NCBI RefSeq assembly: GCF_009192735.1
Contig: NZ_VTFU01000003.1
Location: 310,001 to 374,000, forward strand
Direction: 5' to 3'
Length of the DNA: 64,000 nt
From: Arthrobacter gandavensis
GTDB lineage: Bacteria > Actinomycetota > Actinomycetes > Actinomycetales > Micrococcaceae
The notes under the pieces were generated by a model, which was given only the letters and a program-made list of their open reading frames with translations, was not told where the DNA came from and did not search any database. Shown here in pieces: positions 41,818 through 52,413 of this stretch (the first letter of the stretch is position 1; the number at the start of each line of letters is the position of its first letter). The position numbers were made by a program, and so were the translations under genes.

Positions 41818-41852
41818 TTAGACCGGAACTACCCCAGAGTGAAGGAGCGGAA

Positions 41853-42587
41853 ATGGAACGCGTAAGCGGCAAAGTGGCACTCATCAGCGGCGGCGCCCGG
41901 GGCATGGGGGCGTCGCATGCCCGCCTGCTGGTAGCCGAGGGAGCCAAGGTCGTCATCGGTGACATCCTCGACGACGAGGGAAAAAAGACGGCTGCGGAGC
42001 TCGGTGAGAATGCCCGCTACGTGAACCTGGATGTCACCAAGGCCGAGGACTGGGAAGGTGCTGTGCAGACCGCCGTCAACGAGTTCGGCGGCCTTGACGT
42101 GCTGGTCAACAACGCCGGTATCGCCAACTTCGGACACATCGAGGACTACACGTTTGAGCAGTGGAACACCATTGTGAACATTAATCTCAACGGTGTTTTC
42201 CTGGGCATCAAGGCCGCCATTCCGGCACTGAAGGAATCCAAGGGCGGCTCCATCATCAACATCTCCTCCACCGCCGGCCTGCAGGGCTTTGTGGAGCTGC
42301 CGGGCTACACCGCCACCAAATACGCGGTGCGCGGGCTGACCAAGTCCGTTGCCCTGGACCTGGGCAAGTACGGCATCCGCGTGAACTCGGTGCACCCGGG
42401 TGTCATCAAGACCCCGATGACCGAGGGCATGGAGAACCCCATGAACCACGTAGCCCTGCACCGCATGGGCGAGGCGGACGAAGTGTCGCAGACCGTCCTG
42501 TTCCTGGCCAGCGATGATTCCAGCTTCTCCAGCGGCGCCGAATTCGTCGTCGACGGCGGCGAGACCGCAGGCCTCGCCAACCACTAG
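41853..42587 (+). CDS. SDR oxidoreductase (hydroxysteroid/3-oxoacyl reductase type)
   Basis: 244 residues; GAAGGAGCGG precedes ATG 41853. Classical SDR: SGGARGMGASHARLL (cofactor loop), VIGDI with an acidic residue indicating NAD(H), VNNAGIA, INISSTAGLQGF (catalytic Ser) and YTATKYAVRGL (YxxxK). HPGVIKTPMTEGM is close to 3-alpha/20-beta-hydroxysteroid dehydrogenases. The physiological substrate is unknown. Followed by a terminator-like hairpin and the second paralogous TetR gene. Confidence 0.9.
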   Translation: MERVSGKVALISGGARGMGASHARLLVAEGAKVVIGDILDDEGKKTAAELGENARYVNLDVTKAEDWEGAVQTAVNEFGGLDVLVNNAGIANFGHIEDYTFEQWNTIVNINLNGVFLGIKAAIPALKESKGGSIINISSTAGLQGFVELPGYTATKYAVRGLTKSVALDLGKYGIRVNSVHPGVIKTPMTEGMENPMNHVALHRMGEADEVSQTVLFLASDDSSFSSGAEFVVDGGETAGLANH

Positions 42588-42635
42588 CGGCTGCGGCTGC
42601 GCCGCAAAAGCGGCGTTGCCGGATGCCGGTTGCAC

Positions 42636-42661
42636 AAGGGTCCCGCCTCGGCGGGACCCTT
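42636..42661. terminator. Perfect hairpin between the SDR gene and the TetR paralogue
   Basis: AAGGGTCCCGCC and GGCGGGACCCTT form a perfect 12-bp stem around TC. Followed by CCGYGTRTCTG-type sequence also found after the hairpin at 35436, so the two TetR paralogues share leader architecture. Confidence 0.75.
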
Positions 42662-42706
42662 CCGCGTGTCTGGGCCGACATTCCAAAGTGTCTGCAAAAA
42701 TAAGTC

Positions 42707-43330
42707 ATGCCTGGAACGACCGAGCCGCCGCGGCGCACTCCGACCGATGAACCGCGGATGGCCCGTACCCGGGAATCGCTGGAAGCCGGACTGTGGGAGC
42801 TCCTGCGGGATCATGACCTGGCCGAGATCAGCGTCGCCGAGCTGTGCCGGAAGGCTTCCGTTCACCGCACCACCTTCTATGGGCACTACCGCAACATCTT
42901 CGACTTTGCCGCGGTGGTGTACGCCGGTGTCGTGGACCAGCTGGGAACCGTGGAAATGGACCAGCGCGGAACGGGCCGGACGGTTGCGCAGATCGGGGAC
43001 CTGTACATCGAGTCCATCCGGCAGATCCTGCAGCACACCAAGGCCGAGGAACGGGTCTACCGGGCGCTCTTTCACACCGAAACCTTCCTGGCGATCCTGA
43101 CCGACCAGCTCAGGGCACGGATCCTCTTGGCGCTGCATGTTTGGCAGGCCCACCAGGTGCCGCCCGCCATAAACTTCGACATAACGGCCGCCTTTCTCGC
43201 CGGCGCCTACGCCTCGTGGTTCGAGGAATGGGTGGTCAGTGATGACGACGACGTCGAAGCGCGCCTGGGCTCACTGCGGTACCTGCTGCCCCAGTGGTGG
43301 CCGCGGGACGGCCTCCCGTCCGCACCCTAG
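42707..43330 (+). CDS. TetR family regulator (paralogue of the 35489 protein)
   Basis: 207 residues. HTH: TRESLEAGLWELLRDHDLAE, ISVAELCRKASVHRTTFYGHYRNIFDF. The ligand domain ends LPQWWPRDGLPSAP. Very similar to the 35489 TetR throughout, with the same WELLRDH, HRTTFYGH, VYRALF and DDVEARL stretches, consistent with duplication and divergence. It follows the SDR gene by about 120 bp and shares with its paralogue both the leader hairpin and the 14-bp motif (the latter upstream of the SDR). Confidence 0.9.
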   Translation: MPGTTEPPRRTPTDEPRMARTRESLEAGLWELLRDHDLAEISVAELCRKASVHRTTFYGHYRNIFDFAAVVYAGVVDQLGTVEMDQRGTGRTVAQIGDLYIESIRQILQHTKAEERVYRALFHTETFLAILTDQLRARILLALHVWQAHQVPPAINFDITAAFLAGAYASWFEEWVVSDDDDVEARLGSLRYLLPQWWPRDGLPSAP

Positions 43331-43370
43331 CGGGCGGGCAGCGGAGCCGGGACATCCATGCGCGCGCACA

Positions 43371-43405
43371 AAAAATCCCGATCCGGAAACCGGATCGGGA
43401 TTTTT
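43371..43405. terminator. Bidirectional Rho-independent terminator (TetR gene / tRNA-fMet)
   Basis: AAAAATCCCGATCCGG and CCGGATCGGGATTTTT form a perfect 16-bp stem around AAA, giving a T-run in both directions. It terminates the convergent TetR gene and tRNA. Confidence 0.92.
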
Positions 43406-43411
43406 CTTGAG

Positions 43412-43485
43412 TTGCGGGGGCAAGATTTGAACTTGCGACCTCTGGGTTATGAGCCCAGCGAGCTACCGAACTGCTCCACCCCGCG
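43412..43485 (-). tRNA. Initiator tRNA-fMet (CAU)
   Basis: The minus strand starts CGCGGGGTGGAGCAG and has the anticodon stem-loop GGGCTCATAACCC, the T-arm core GTTCAAATC and the acceptor end CCCCCGCA. The unpaired C1-A72 and the three G-C pairs of the anticodon stem are initiator features. The CCA end is not encoded (AACTC follows). A TACAGT -10 element lies 12-17 bp upstream. Confidence 0.95.
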
Positions 43486-43496
43486 TCGTACTTAGA

Positions 43497-43502
43497 ACTG
43501 TA
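43497..43502 (-). promoter_or_regulatory. -10 box of the tRNA-fMet gene
   Basis: TACAGT on the minus strand, 11 bp upstream of the mature 5' end. A weak -35 (TTCATC) lies 16 bp further up. Confidence 0.5.
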
Positions 43503-43580
43503 CCCCCATGTGAGCCCGGATGAAGAATCGAGTGACAGCGGTCACGATCCGGGGCGAAAATCAGTGGGTAGGGTGGGCTT

Positions 43581-44465
43581 GTGAGCCTGCCTACTGAAGA
43601 TACAACAGTTACCTATCCCTCCGGAGCCTTAAATTCCACCGGTACGGTCCTGCATATCCAGGACATGCCCGACGGCGCCCGCGCAGTCCTGCTGGACATC
43701 ACCGCAGTCCATCCTGTGGACGCCGGCTGGCCGGACCAGGGCGCCGACCGCGCCGTGCTGAAAACAGCCGGCGGCGGGACCTGCGAGGTGCAGGACGCCG
43801 TCGTGGCCGCCACCGACGGAACCACGCTGTTTATTGGCGCGGACATTCCGGTGAAAAAGGGCACCGAGGGGTGGGTTTTCACCGTGGCGCACCTGCTTCC
43901 CGCCGACGCCGGGGTTAAGGAGGGGGACTCTGTCTCGGTGGAAGTGGACGAGGCGTACCGGGCCGCGCTTTCCGCCGGGCACACCGCGTGCCACCTGGCT
44001 TCCCTGGCCCTGAACCGGCAGCTCGCCGGGGCCTGGAAAAAGGACGTCCTGCCGGACGCGGCCGGCAACCCGAACTTTGACGCGCTGGCGATCGAGACCT
44101 CCACGATCACCGAACACGGTTCAACCGACGTGTACCGGCTGGGCAAGTCGCTGCGCCGGAAGGGCTTTCGTCCGGAGCTCCTGCTGGATGACCTGCCGGG
44201 CGCCGAGGCAGGGATCAATGCAATTCTGGCCGAATGGACCGCCACCGGAGCCGAAGTGCGGATTGAGCGCGACGGCGACCGCCTGACGGACCTGCGGCGC
44301 TGGTGCGTGGACCTGCCCGAAGGAACGGTGAGCATCCCCTGCGGCGGAACCCATGCGGCCTCCCTCCAGGAAACCGGAGGCATCCAGGTCACCCTGACCG
44401 CTGCGGAGGGTGACGGTGCGGTGACCCTGACCATGGACACCATCTGCGTTTCCCCGGCCGGCTAA
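43581..44465 (+). CDS. AlaX-like alanyl-tRNA editing / metal-dependent hydrolase
   Basis: 294 residues from GTG 43581. An N-terminal beta-barrel-like part (about 1-115) resembles the second domain of AlaRS editing modules. The catalytic part has the zinc ligands HTACH (HxxxH, near 135-139) and CGGTH (CxxxH, near 255), as in AlaX proteins that hydrolyse Ser- or Gly-tRNA(Ala). The aminoacylation domain is absent, so it is a trans-editing factor or a related metal hydrolase. Divergent from tRNA-fMet. Confidence 0.82.
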   Translation: MSLPTEDTTVTYPSGALNSTGTVLHIQDMPDGARAVLLDITAVHPVDAGWPDQGADRAVLKTAGGGTCEVQDAVVAATDGTTLFIGADIPVKKGTEGWVFTVAHLLPADAGVKEGDSVSVEVDEAYRAALSAGHTACHLASLALNRQLAGAWKKDVLPDAAGNPNFDALAIETSTITEHGSTDVYRLGKSLRRKGFRPELLLDDLPGAEAGINAILAEWTATGAEVRIERDGDRLTDLRRWCVDLPEGTVSIPCGGTHAASLQETGGIQVTLTAAEGDGAVTLTMDTICVSPAG

Positions 44466-44474
44466 CCGGAACAG

Positions 44475-46868
<2,394 letters not shown>

Positions 46869-47062
46869 GCGCTTCCGTCTCCATCCCCTTGCACCGCCGG
46901 CCGTGGCGGTATGCCTGATTTCCCGTCCGGTGGCGCACAACGCCCGTCGTTGGCTGCGCCCACCGTTGTTGCCCGGGGTCCCGAGCGTACCCGAAGCCGT
47001 TTCCTCTCCGCCCGGTCCCGCTCAGCTGCTCCGTGCGCAATCCGGCCCTCACCAGCCCGCCG

Positions 47063-47434
47063 TCACAATCCGCTCTCCTCGCGGCCGCCGTCCAAACACA
47101 GAAACTCCCAGGGGTGGCCGTCCGGATCGGTGGCTGTGCCGGAGTATATTCCGCTGCTCCTGATCCTCGCCCGGGTGGTGACGATGCCGCCCCCCGCCGT
47201 GCAGGCGGAAAGGATCTCGTCCACGTCGGCGCGGGTGGGAAACGCCAGGGCCAGCCGGATGACAGGTACCAGGGGTTCGGGAACGAGCAGGAGGACGATG
47301 GCCGGCGATATGTTCATGGCAGAACGCTGCGCGCCGCTGAGTCTCTGGTTGAGGGAAAATCCCAACTCCAGGTAGAAACCCGTGGACCGGTCCAGGTCGG
47401 TGACCGGAAGGCGCGGATAGATGACCGGATACAA
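47063..47434 (-). CDS. VOC family (glyoxalase-like) protein
   Basis: 123 residues from a TTG start at 47434, chosen because GGGAGGAG lies just upstream and no ATG/GTG is available at the N-terminus. YPRLPVTDLDRSTGFYLELGF begins the first beta-alpha-beta-beta-beta unit and GTATDPDGHPWEFL closes the second. The Glu/His metal ligand positions are partly kept. Enzyme or resistance function is unknown. A tandem paralogue is 21 bp upstream. Confidence 0.82.
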   Translation of the reverse strand: MYPVIYPRLPVTDLDRSTGFYLELGFSLNQRLSGAQRSAMNISPAIVLLLVPEPLVPVIRLALAFPTRADVDEILSACTAGGGIVTTRARIRSSGIYSGTATDPDGHPWEFLCLDGGREESGL

Positions 47435-47455
47435 GCGCTCCTCCCGTCCCTGCGA

Positions 47456-47866
47456 TCATTCCGGAATGGACGGATCCATCCAGAGGAACTCCCAAACGTG
47501 TCCGTCCGGATCCGCGGCCGAACCCGAATACATGCCCGGCATCTGCTCCTTTGCCGGTTGGTACAGGGCGCCGCCGCCCTTGGCGCAGTTTGCGAGGAAG
47601 GTGTCCACTTCTTCGCGGCTTTCGCAGCTGATTGCGTTGAGCACCTCTTTGCCGGCCGACCCCAGATGCGGGGTGTCGCCCTCGGGGAGGAAGCCCTGAA
47701 AGAAATCCTGCTGCAGCAGCATCACTACAATGCTGTCAGAAATCACCACCGCCGTGCAGTCGTCATTGCTGAATTGCGGGTTCCGCTGGAATCCCAGGCC
47801 CAGATAGAAGTCCGTGGACCTGCCGAGGTCCGCCACGGGCAGGTTGGGGAAAATGATGCGTGCCAT
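47456..47866 (-). CDS. VOC family (glyoxalase-like) protein
   Basis: 136 residues from ATG 47866 (AAAGG upstream). IFPNLPVADLGRSTDFYLGLGF and GSAADPDGHVWEFLWMD are the two VOC half-repeats. It resembles the 47063 protein along its length (LPV.DL.RST.FYL.LGF and DPDGH.WEFL). This points to tandem duplication, with the pair transcribed together. Function undetermined. Confidence 0.87.
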   Translation of the reverse strand: MARIIFPNLPVADLGRSTDFYLGLGFQRNPQFSNDDCTAVVISDSIVVMLLQQDFFQGFLPEGDTPHLGSAGKEVLNAISCESREEVDTFLANCAKGGGALYQPAKEQMPGMYSGSAADPDGHVWEFLWMDPSIPE

Positions 47867-48018
47867 GATGGCCGCCTTTCAGTGTGAGGTGCTGCAGTGA
47901 CCGTTTCGCAAGACCTGGATCACAGTGTGGCGCGTTACGAAGGTGACCTCAAGGCCCCAGCCAACCGGTTTCGGTGCTAGTCTCGTGACGCCCAATCCGA
48001 AGCTTCAAGGAGATGCCG

Positions 48019-48498
48019 ATGCCCACCACCGACGCCGATATGCTGGCGCGCGCTCTCCAGCTGGCCACCGCCAACGTTGCCAACAGTGGAGGTCCGTTTG
48101 GCGCCGTGATCGTCACGGCTGACGGGCAGGCCTTTGACGGGGTCAACCGCGTGACGGCCAGCAACGATCCCACCGCGCACGCAGAGGTGTCAGCGATCCG
48201 CAACGCATGCGCGGCGCTGGGCACTTTCAGTCTCAGCGGAGCGGTTCTGTACACCAGCTGTGAACCGTGCCCCATGTGCCTCGCGGCGGCGCTGTGGGCC
48301 CGCGTGGAGCGCGTGGTGTTTGCCGCCGACCGGAACGACGCCGCCGGCGCGGGGTTCGATGATGCCGCCTTCTACGAATTTTTCGAGGTGCCGAGCCGGC
48401 GCGGCATGCTTCCCGTGGAACAGCTGGACGTCGACGGAGGTCATGCGCTTGCTCCGTTCAACGCGTGGAACGCCGCGGCAAACCGCACCGACTACTGA
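48019..48498 (+). CDS. Nucleoside deaminase (guanine deaminase-like)
   Basis: 159 residues from ATG 48019, preferred over 48013 because AAGGAG has correct spacing. The zinc site is THAEV-type (AHAEVSAIRNA, His and catalytic Glu) plus SCEPCPMCLAA (PCxxC). GGPFGAVIV and NDPTAHAE match GuaD/tRNA-adenosine-deaminase-like enzymes; the FYEFFEVP segment near the C-terminus favours the small guanine deaminase group. Convergent with, and overlapping by 7 bp, the GNAT gene. Confidence 0.88.
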   Translation: MPTTDADMLARALQLATANVANSGGPFGAVIVTADGQAFDGVNRVTASNDPTAHAEVSAIRNACAALGTFSLSGAVLYTSCEPCPMCLAAALWARVERVVFAADRNDAAGAGFDDAAFYEFFEVPSRRGMLPVEQLDVDGGHALAPFNAWNAAANRTDY

Positions 48499-49025
48499 TA
48501 CCGGCGGACGGCGGCGGGCGGCGTTGAAGCCGGTGTTGCCCGGTTGCCGTCCCCGATGCGCTTTGCGAAACAGACGGAGTCCTCCCGCCCGGCGTACGGG
48601 CCGAAATTCGGCACCACCATGTACCCGGCGTGTTCATAAAAGCGGCGCCCGTCCGGCTGGGCCGATCCGGCCTCTGCGGTGACGACGTCGTATCCGGCCC
48701 CCCGCGCCCGGTACTCCAGGGCAGTCAGGATGGCTGTGGCCACGCCGGAGCCCCGGGCATAGGGCAGGACGTAGATGCGCTTGATTTCCGCCGCGCCGTC
48801 GTCAATGCGCCGCAGCCCGCCGCAGCCCAGCGGCTGCCCGGAACTCTTTTCGTAGGCGACCAGGAACACCGCTGTGTCTTCGGCTGACGGCGGGGACGGC
48901 TCATGGTCCGTGGTGCCGAACCGGGAGTCCAGTTCAGACTGCTGGGCAGCGCGTAAATCGGCGCCCACCGGGTTGCTCCAGGGAACTTCACGGATCGTGA
49001 GGTTCGGCGGCTGGTCGGCAAGCAT
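48492..49025 (-). CDS. GNAT family N-acetyltransferase
   Basis: 177 residues; AGGAGG precedes ATG 49025. The CoA-binding region is IYVLPYARGSGVATAILTAL, preceded by GCGGLRRIDDGAAEIKR and followed by AGSAQPDGRRFYEHAGYMVV. This layout (CGGLR...AEIKR.YV.P..RG.G) is typical of small-molecule acetyltransferases. The last codons overlap the convergent deaminase gene. Confidence 0.88.
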   Translation of the reverse strand: MLADQPPNLTIREVPWSNPVGADLRAAQQSELDSRFGTTDHEPSPPSAEDTAVFLVAYEKSSGQPLGCGGLRRIDDGAAEIKRIYVLPYARGSGVATAILTALEYRARGAGYDVVTAEAGSAQPDGRRFYEHAGYMVVPNFGPYAGREDSVCFAKRIGDGNRATPASTPPAAVRRYQ

Positions 49026-49140
49026 GGGAGACCTCCTGTGCGGTTACCCGGGGCGGGCTTTCCCCTCAACCTAGGGTCCGGCCGTTTCATTCGTGTTTCG
49101 ACTCCGTGGCCAGTTGGCTAACAGAAAGCAGAGGTTGCCG

Positions 49141-50415
49141 ATGCGTGCAAAAATGGAAGGGATGACTTCCCTCGATACTTCCTCCGCAACCCCGTCCAAG
49201 CCGGTCGGCACCTCCAAGGCGCAGCTGCAGGCGCGGAAGGCGCAGGTCCGCCCTGCCACGGAGGGCTGGGAACAGGCCAAGGAGCCGGATGGCCGTCCGC
49301 TGCTGCAGTTCAAGTCCCCGCGGGTTTCCCAGCCTCCGGTGCACCTTGCGGACCTGACCCTGCCCGAACGCCAGGCGAAGCTCAAGGAGCTGGGACTGCC
49401 GGCGTTCCGCGCCAAGCAGCTCTCGGTGCACTACTTCCAGCACTACACCACGGACCCCGAGGCCATGAGCGACCTCCCCAAGGAGCGCCGCGATGACCTC
49501 GTCAAGGAGATGTTCCCGACGCTGCTCACCGAGGTCAAGCGTCTGACGACCGACAACGGCGACACCATTAAGTTCCTGTGGCGCCTCTTCGACGGCTCCC
49601 TCGTGGAGTCCGTGCTGATGCGCTATCCCGGCCGCATCACGCTGTGCGTGTCCAGCCAGTGCGGCTGCGGCATGAACTGCCCCTTCTGCGCCACCGGCCA
49701 GGCGGGCCTGACCCGGAACATGTCCACCGCGGAAATCCTGGACCAGATTGTCCAGGCCAACCGCGTGATCAAGGAAGGCGGCCTGGGCGGCAAGCGCCGC
49801 GACGGCGGGCACGACGCCGAGCGCGTCACCAACATCGTCTTCATGGGCATGGGCGAGCCGCTGGCCAACTACAAGCGCGTGATGAACGCCGTCCACCGGA
49901 TGGCCGCGGATGTCCCCGAAGGCCTGGGCATGAGCGCCCGCAACATCACCGTCTCCACGGTGGGACTGGTGCCGGCGATCAACAAGCTGGCCGAGGAAAA
50001 CATCCCGGTCACCTTCGCCCTGAGCCTGCACGCCCCGGACGATGAACTGCGTGATGAGCTGATCCCGGTCAACAGCCGCTGGAAGGTGGACGAGGCCCTG
50101 GACGCCGCGTACAACTACTACCGGGTCACCGGCCGCCGCGTATCGATTGAATACGCGCTGATCAAGGACATGAACGACCATCCGTGGCGTGCCGACCTGC
50201 TGGCGAAGAAGCTCAACGCCCGCGGCCGCGGCTGGGTCCATGTGAACCCGATTCCGCTGAACCCCACCCCCGGTTCCATCTGGACCTCCCCGGAACCGCA
50301 TGTCACGCGCGACTTCATCAACCACCTGATCGACGCCGGCATCCCCACCACGCTGCGTGATACCCGCGGCAAGGAAATCGACGGTGCCTGCGGCCAGCTG
50401 GCCGCCGCGGACTAA
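49141..50415 (+). CDS. rlmN: 23S rRNA/tRNA adenine-C2 methyltransferase RlmN
   Basis: 424 residues from ATG 49141 (AGAGG upstream); ATG 49162 is possible. Radical SAM enzyme with the cluster motif [10 protein letters not shown] (CxxxCxxC), [20 protein letters not shown] and the C-terminal [15 protein letters not shown] that carries the methyl-carrier cysteine. The other catalytic cysteine and the DNG..R N-terminal fold are present. It methylates A2503 of 23S rRNA and A37 of some tRNAs. An N-terminal charged extension of about 50 residues is typical of actinobacterial RlmN. Confidence 0.95.
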   Translation: MRAKMEGMTSLDTSSATPSKPVGTSKAQLQARKAQVRPATEGWEQAKEPDGRPLLQFKSPRVSQPPVHLADLTLPERQAKLKELGLPAFRAKQLSVHYFQHYTTDPEAMSDLPKERRDDLVKEMFPTLLTEVKRLTTDNGDTIKFLWRLFDGSLVESVLMRYPGRITLCVSSQCGCGMNCPFCATGQAGLTRNMSTAEILDQIVQANRVIKEGGLGGKRRDGGHDAERVTNIVFMGMGEPLANYKRVMNAVHRMAADVPEGLGMSARNITVSTVGLVPAINKLAEENIPVTFALSLHAPDDELRDELIPVNSRWKVDEALDAAYNYYRVTGRRVSIEYALIKDMNDHPWRADLLAKKLNARGRGWVHVNPIPLNPTPGSIWTSPEPHVTRDFINHLIDAGIPTTLRDTRGKEIDGACGQLAAAD

Positions 50416-50425
50416 CACTCCGGCA

Positions 50426-50492
50426 CCAGCAGACAGAACGACGGCGGGAGGCCGGGTGATAAACCCGGCCCCCCGCCGTCGTTGTCTGCTGG
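50426..50492. terminator. Long bidirectional hairpin between rlmN and purB
   Basis: CCAGCAGACA...TGTCTGCTGG form the outer stem and ACGACGGCGGG/CCGCCGTCGT plus GGCCGGGT/ACCCGGCC the inner stem, with small internal loops. The convergent genes end on both sides (11 bp from rlmN, 4 bp from purB), so it probably terminates both. Confidence 0.85.
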
Positions 50493-50495
50493 ACG

Positions 50496-51917
50496 CTACT
50501 TGGTGACGTGGTCCACCAGCGTGTCGGCAATCCCGATGTACTTGCCCGGGGTCAGGTCCAGCAGCCGTGCTTCGGCTTCGGCCGGCAGGCCCAGCCCGGA
50601 GACGAACTCGCGCATCCGCTCGGCGTCCACCCGCTGCCCCCGGGTGAGGTCCTTCAGGCGCTCGTACGGATTTTCCATGCCGGGGGCACCGGCGACGGCC
50701 TCGGCACGCATGACCATCTGGATGGCTTCGCCCAGCACCTCCCAGTTGGTGTCCAGATCCGCCGCCAGCACGTCGTCGGCCACATCCAGGCGCTCGAGGC
50801 CCTTGGCCACGTTGGAGATCGCCAGCAGCGAGTGGCCGAAGGCCACGCCGATGTTGCGCTGGGAGGAGGAATCGGTGAGGTCGCGCTGCCAGCGGGAGGT
50901 CACCAGCGTTGAGGCGAGGGTATCCAGCAGGCCGTTGGAAATCTCCAGGTTCGCTTCGGCGTTTTCGAAGCGGATCGGGTTGACCTTGTGCGGCATGGTG
51001 GAGGAGCCGGTGGCGCCGGCCACCGGAATCTGCTTGAAGTAGCCAATGGAGATGTAGCTCCACACATCGGTGCAGAAGTTGTGCAGGATGCGGTTGAAGC
51101 GGGCCATGTCGGCGTAGAGCTCGGCCTGCCAGTCGTGGGATTCGATCTGGGTGGTCAGGGGATTCCAGTTCAGGCCCAGGCCCTCCACGAAGCTGCGGGA
51201 AACCTGCTGCCAGTCGGCGCCGGGCACGGAAGCGTAATGGGCGGCGTACGTGCCGGTGGCACCGTTGATCTTGCCCAGGTACTCGGTCTTTTCGATGCGG
51301 CGCAGCTGACGGGACAGACGGTGTGCGGTGACGGCCAGTTCCTTGCCCAGGGTCGTGGGCGTCGCCGGCTGGCCGTGCGTGCGGGACAGCATCGGGACGG
51401 CCCGTGTTTCCTCGGCCATAACGGTGATCCGGTCCACGAGATCGTGGGCGGCGGGCAGCCACACGTTCTCCACGGCACCCTTGACGCCGAGCGCGTAGGA
51501 GAGGTTGTTGACGTCCTCGGAAGTGCAGCCAAAGTGCACCAGCGGGGTCAGGTTTTCGATGCCGATGGCTGCCAGGCGGCGGCCGATGTAGTACTCCACC
51601 GCCTTGACGTCGTGGACGGTGACCTGTTCGATCTCAGCCAGTTCCGTGATGGAGGTGCCGTCGAAGCCGGTGACGATTTCGCGCAGCTGCGACTGCTGCT
51701 CCGTGCTGAGCGGCGAGATGCCCGGAAGTACGGAGTTGGAAGTGAGGTGGATCAGCCACTCGACTTCCACATGCGTGCGGTCGCGGTTCAGCGCGGCTTC
51801 GGAGAGGTAGTCAACGAGCGGTGCCGTGGCGCCGCGGTAGCGGCCGTCCAGCGGGCCCAGCGCAATGGCGGGAGTGACGGAGGCAAGGGGGACGCGGGGA
51901 GCAGCGGATTCAGCCAT
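50496..51917 (-). CDS. purB: Adenylosuccinate lyase PurB
   Basis: 473 residues of the fumarase/aspartase superfamily. LGPLDGRYRG opens the protein, VHFGCTSEDVNN and SRTHGQPATPTTLGKE give the substrate-binding and catalytic His regions, and GSSTMPHKVNPIRFE is the signature loop with the catalytic Ser. It cleaves SAICAR and adenylosuccinate in purine synthesis, releasing fumarate. No other pur gene is adjacent. Divergent from the WXG100-like gene across 217 bp. Confidence 0.95.
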   Translation of the reverse strand: MAESAAPRVPLASVTPAIALGPLDGRYRGATAPLVDYLSEAALNRDRTHVEVEWLIHLTSNSVLPGISPLSTEQQSQLREIVTGFDGTSITELAEIEQVTVHDVKAVEYYIGRRLAAIGIENLTPLVHFGCTSEDVNNLSYALGVKGAVENVWLPAAHDLVDRITVMAEETRAVPMLSRTHGQPATPTTLGKELAVTAHRLSRQLRRIEKTEYLGKINGATGTYAAHYASVPGADWQQVSRSFVEGLGLNWNPLTTQIESHDWQAELYADMARFNRILHNFCTDVWSYISIGYFKQIPVAGATGSSTMPHKVNPIRFENAEANLEISNGLLDTLASTLVTSRWQRDLTDSSSQRNIGVAFGHSLLAISNVAKGLERLDVADDVLAADLDTNWEVLGEAIQMVMRAEAVAGAPGMENPYERLKDLTRGQRVDAERMREFVSGLGLPAEAEARLLDLTPGKYIGIADTLVDHVTK

Positions 51918-52134
51918 ACGGCAATTCTTTCACGCTCCGGCGGCCTGCCCCGCTCTGTGACTTCTCCTCCACAACCGGCCCTCGTGGCGCCGGATGCCGG
52001 GCTTGTCCCCAGCCGGGCTGCCGGCCCGGCCGGGAAGCAGCCGGAGATGAAAGAACTGAGGACGCGGGCGCCCTGCATGCTGATGAAGCGTTGCACGCTA
52101 AGAAGCCCGGGAACCTGAAGAGGAAGGGGAACGG

Positions 52135-52413
52135 ATGGGATCGGTGGAGCAGGAACCGCCCGGCACTGCCGAAGCCGCAGAAGGACTGGACTATATGGCA
52201 GATGTCCTCGAGGATCTCGAGGCGCTGGTGCTGGAGCTTCGGGGACTGCCGCAGATGAACTGGCGCTCCGCAGCGGCCGAAGAGTTCGCCGAATACCTGT
52301 CCGGATGTGTTCGCCGCGTGACGCAGACGGCGGGGGAGTGCCAAGCCGCGGCCGAACTGCTCACGGGGTACGGGAACGAACTGGGGCTCTTGGGCCCGGA
52401 GGACTGGTTGTGA
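52135..52413 (+). CDS. Small WXG100-like helical protein
   Basis: 92 residues; GGAAGGGG precedes ATG 52135. Predicted two-helix hairpin: MADVLEDLEALVLELRGLP, then MNWRSAAAEEFAEYLSGCVRRV. A WxS turn stands in the place of WXG, followed by the typical AA..F pattern of ESAT-6/WXG100 proteins. No type VII secretion genes are in the window. Its stop overlaps the next gene's GTG start (GTGA), as for WXG partners and their effectors. The WXG100 assignment is suggestive rather than certain. Confidence 0.6.
   Translation: MGSVEQEPPGTAEAAEGLDYMADVLEDLEALVLELRGLPQMNWRSAAAEEFAEYLSGCVRRVTQTAGECQAAAELLTGYGNELGLLGPEDWL

Noticed and set aside
49087-51462. 791-codon minus-strand open frame spanning rlmN and part of purB
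   Set aside because: Antisense to rlmN and out of frame with purB, both of which are secure.
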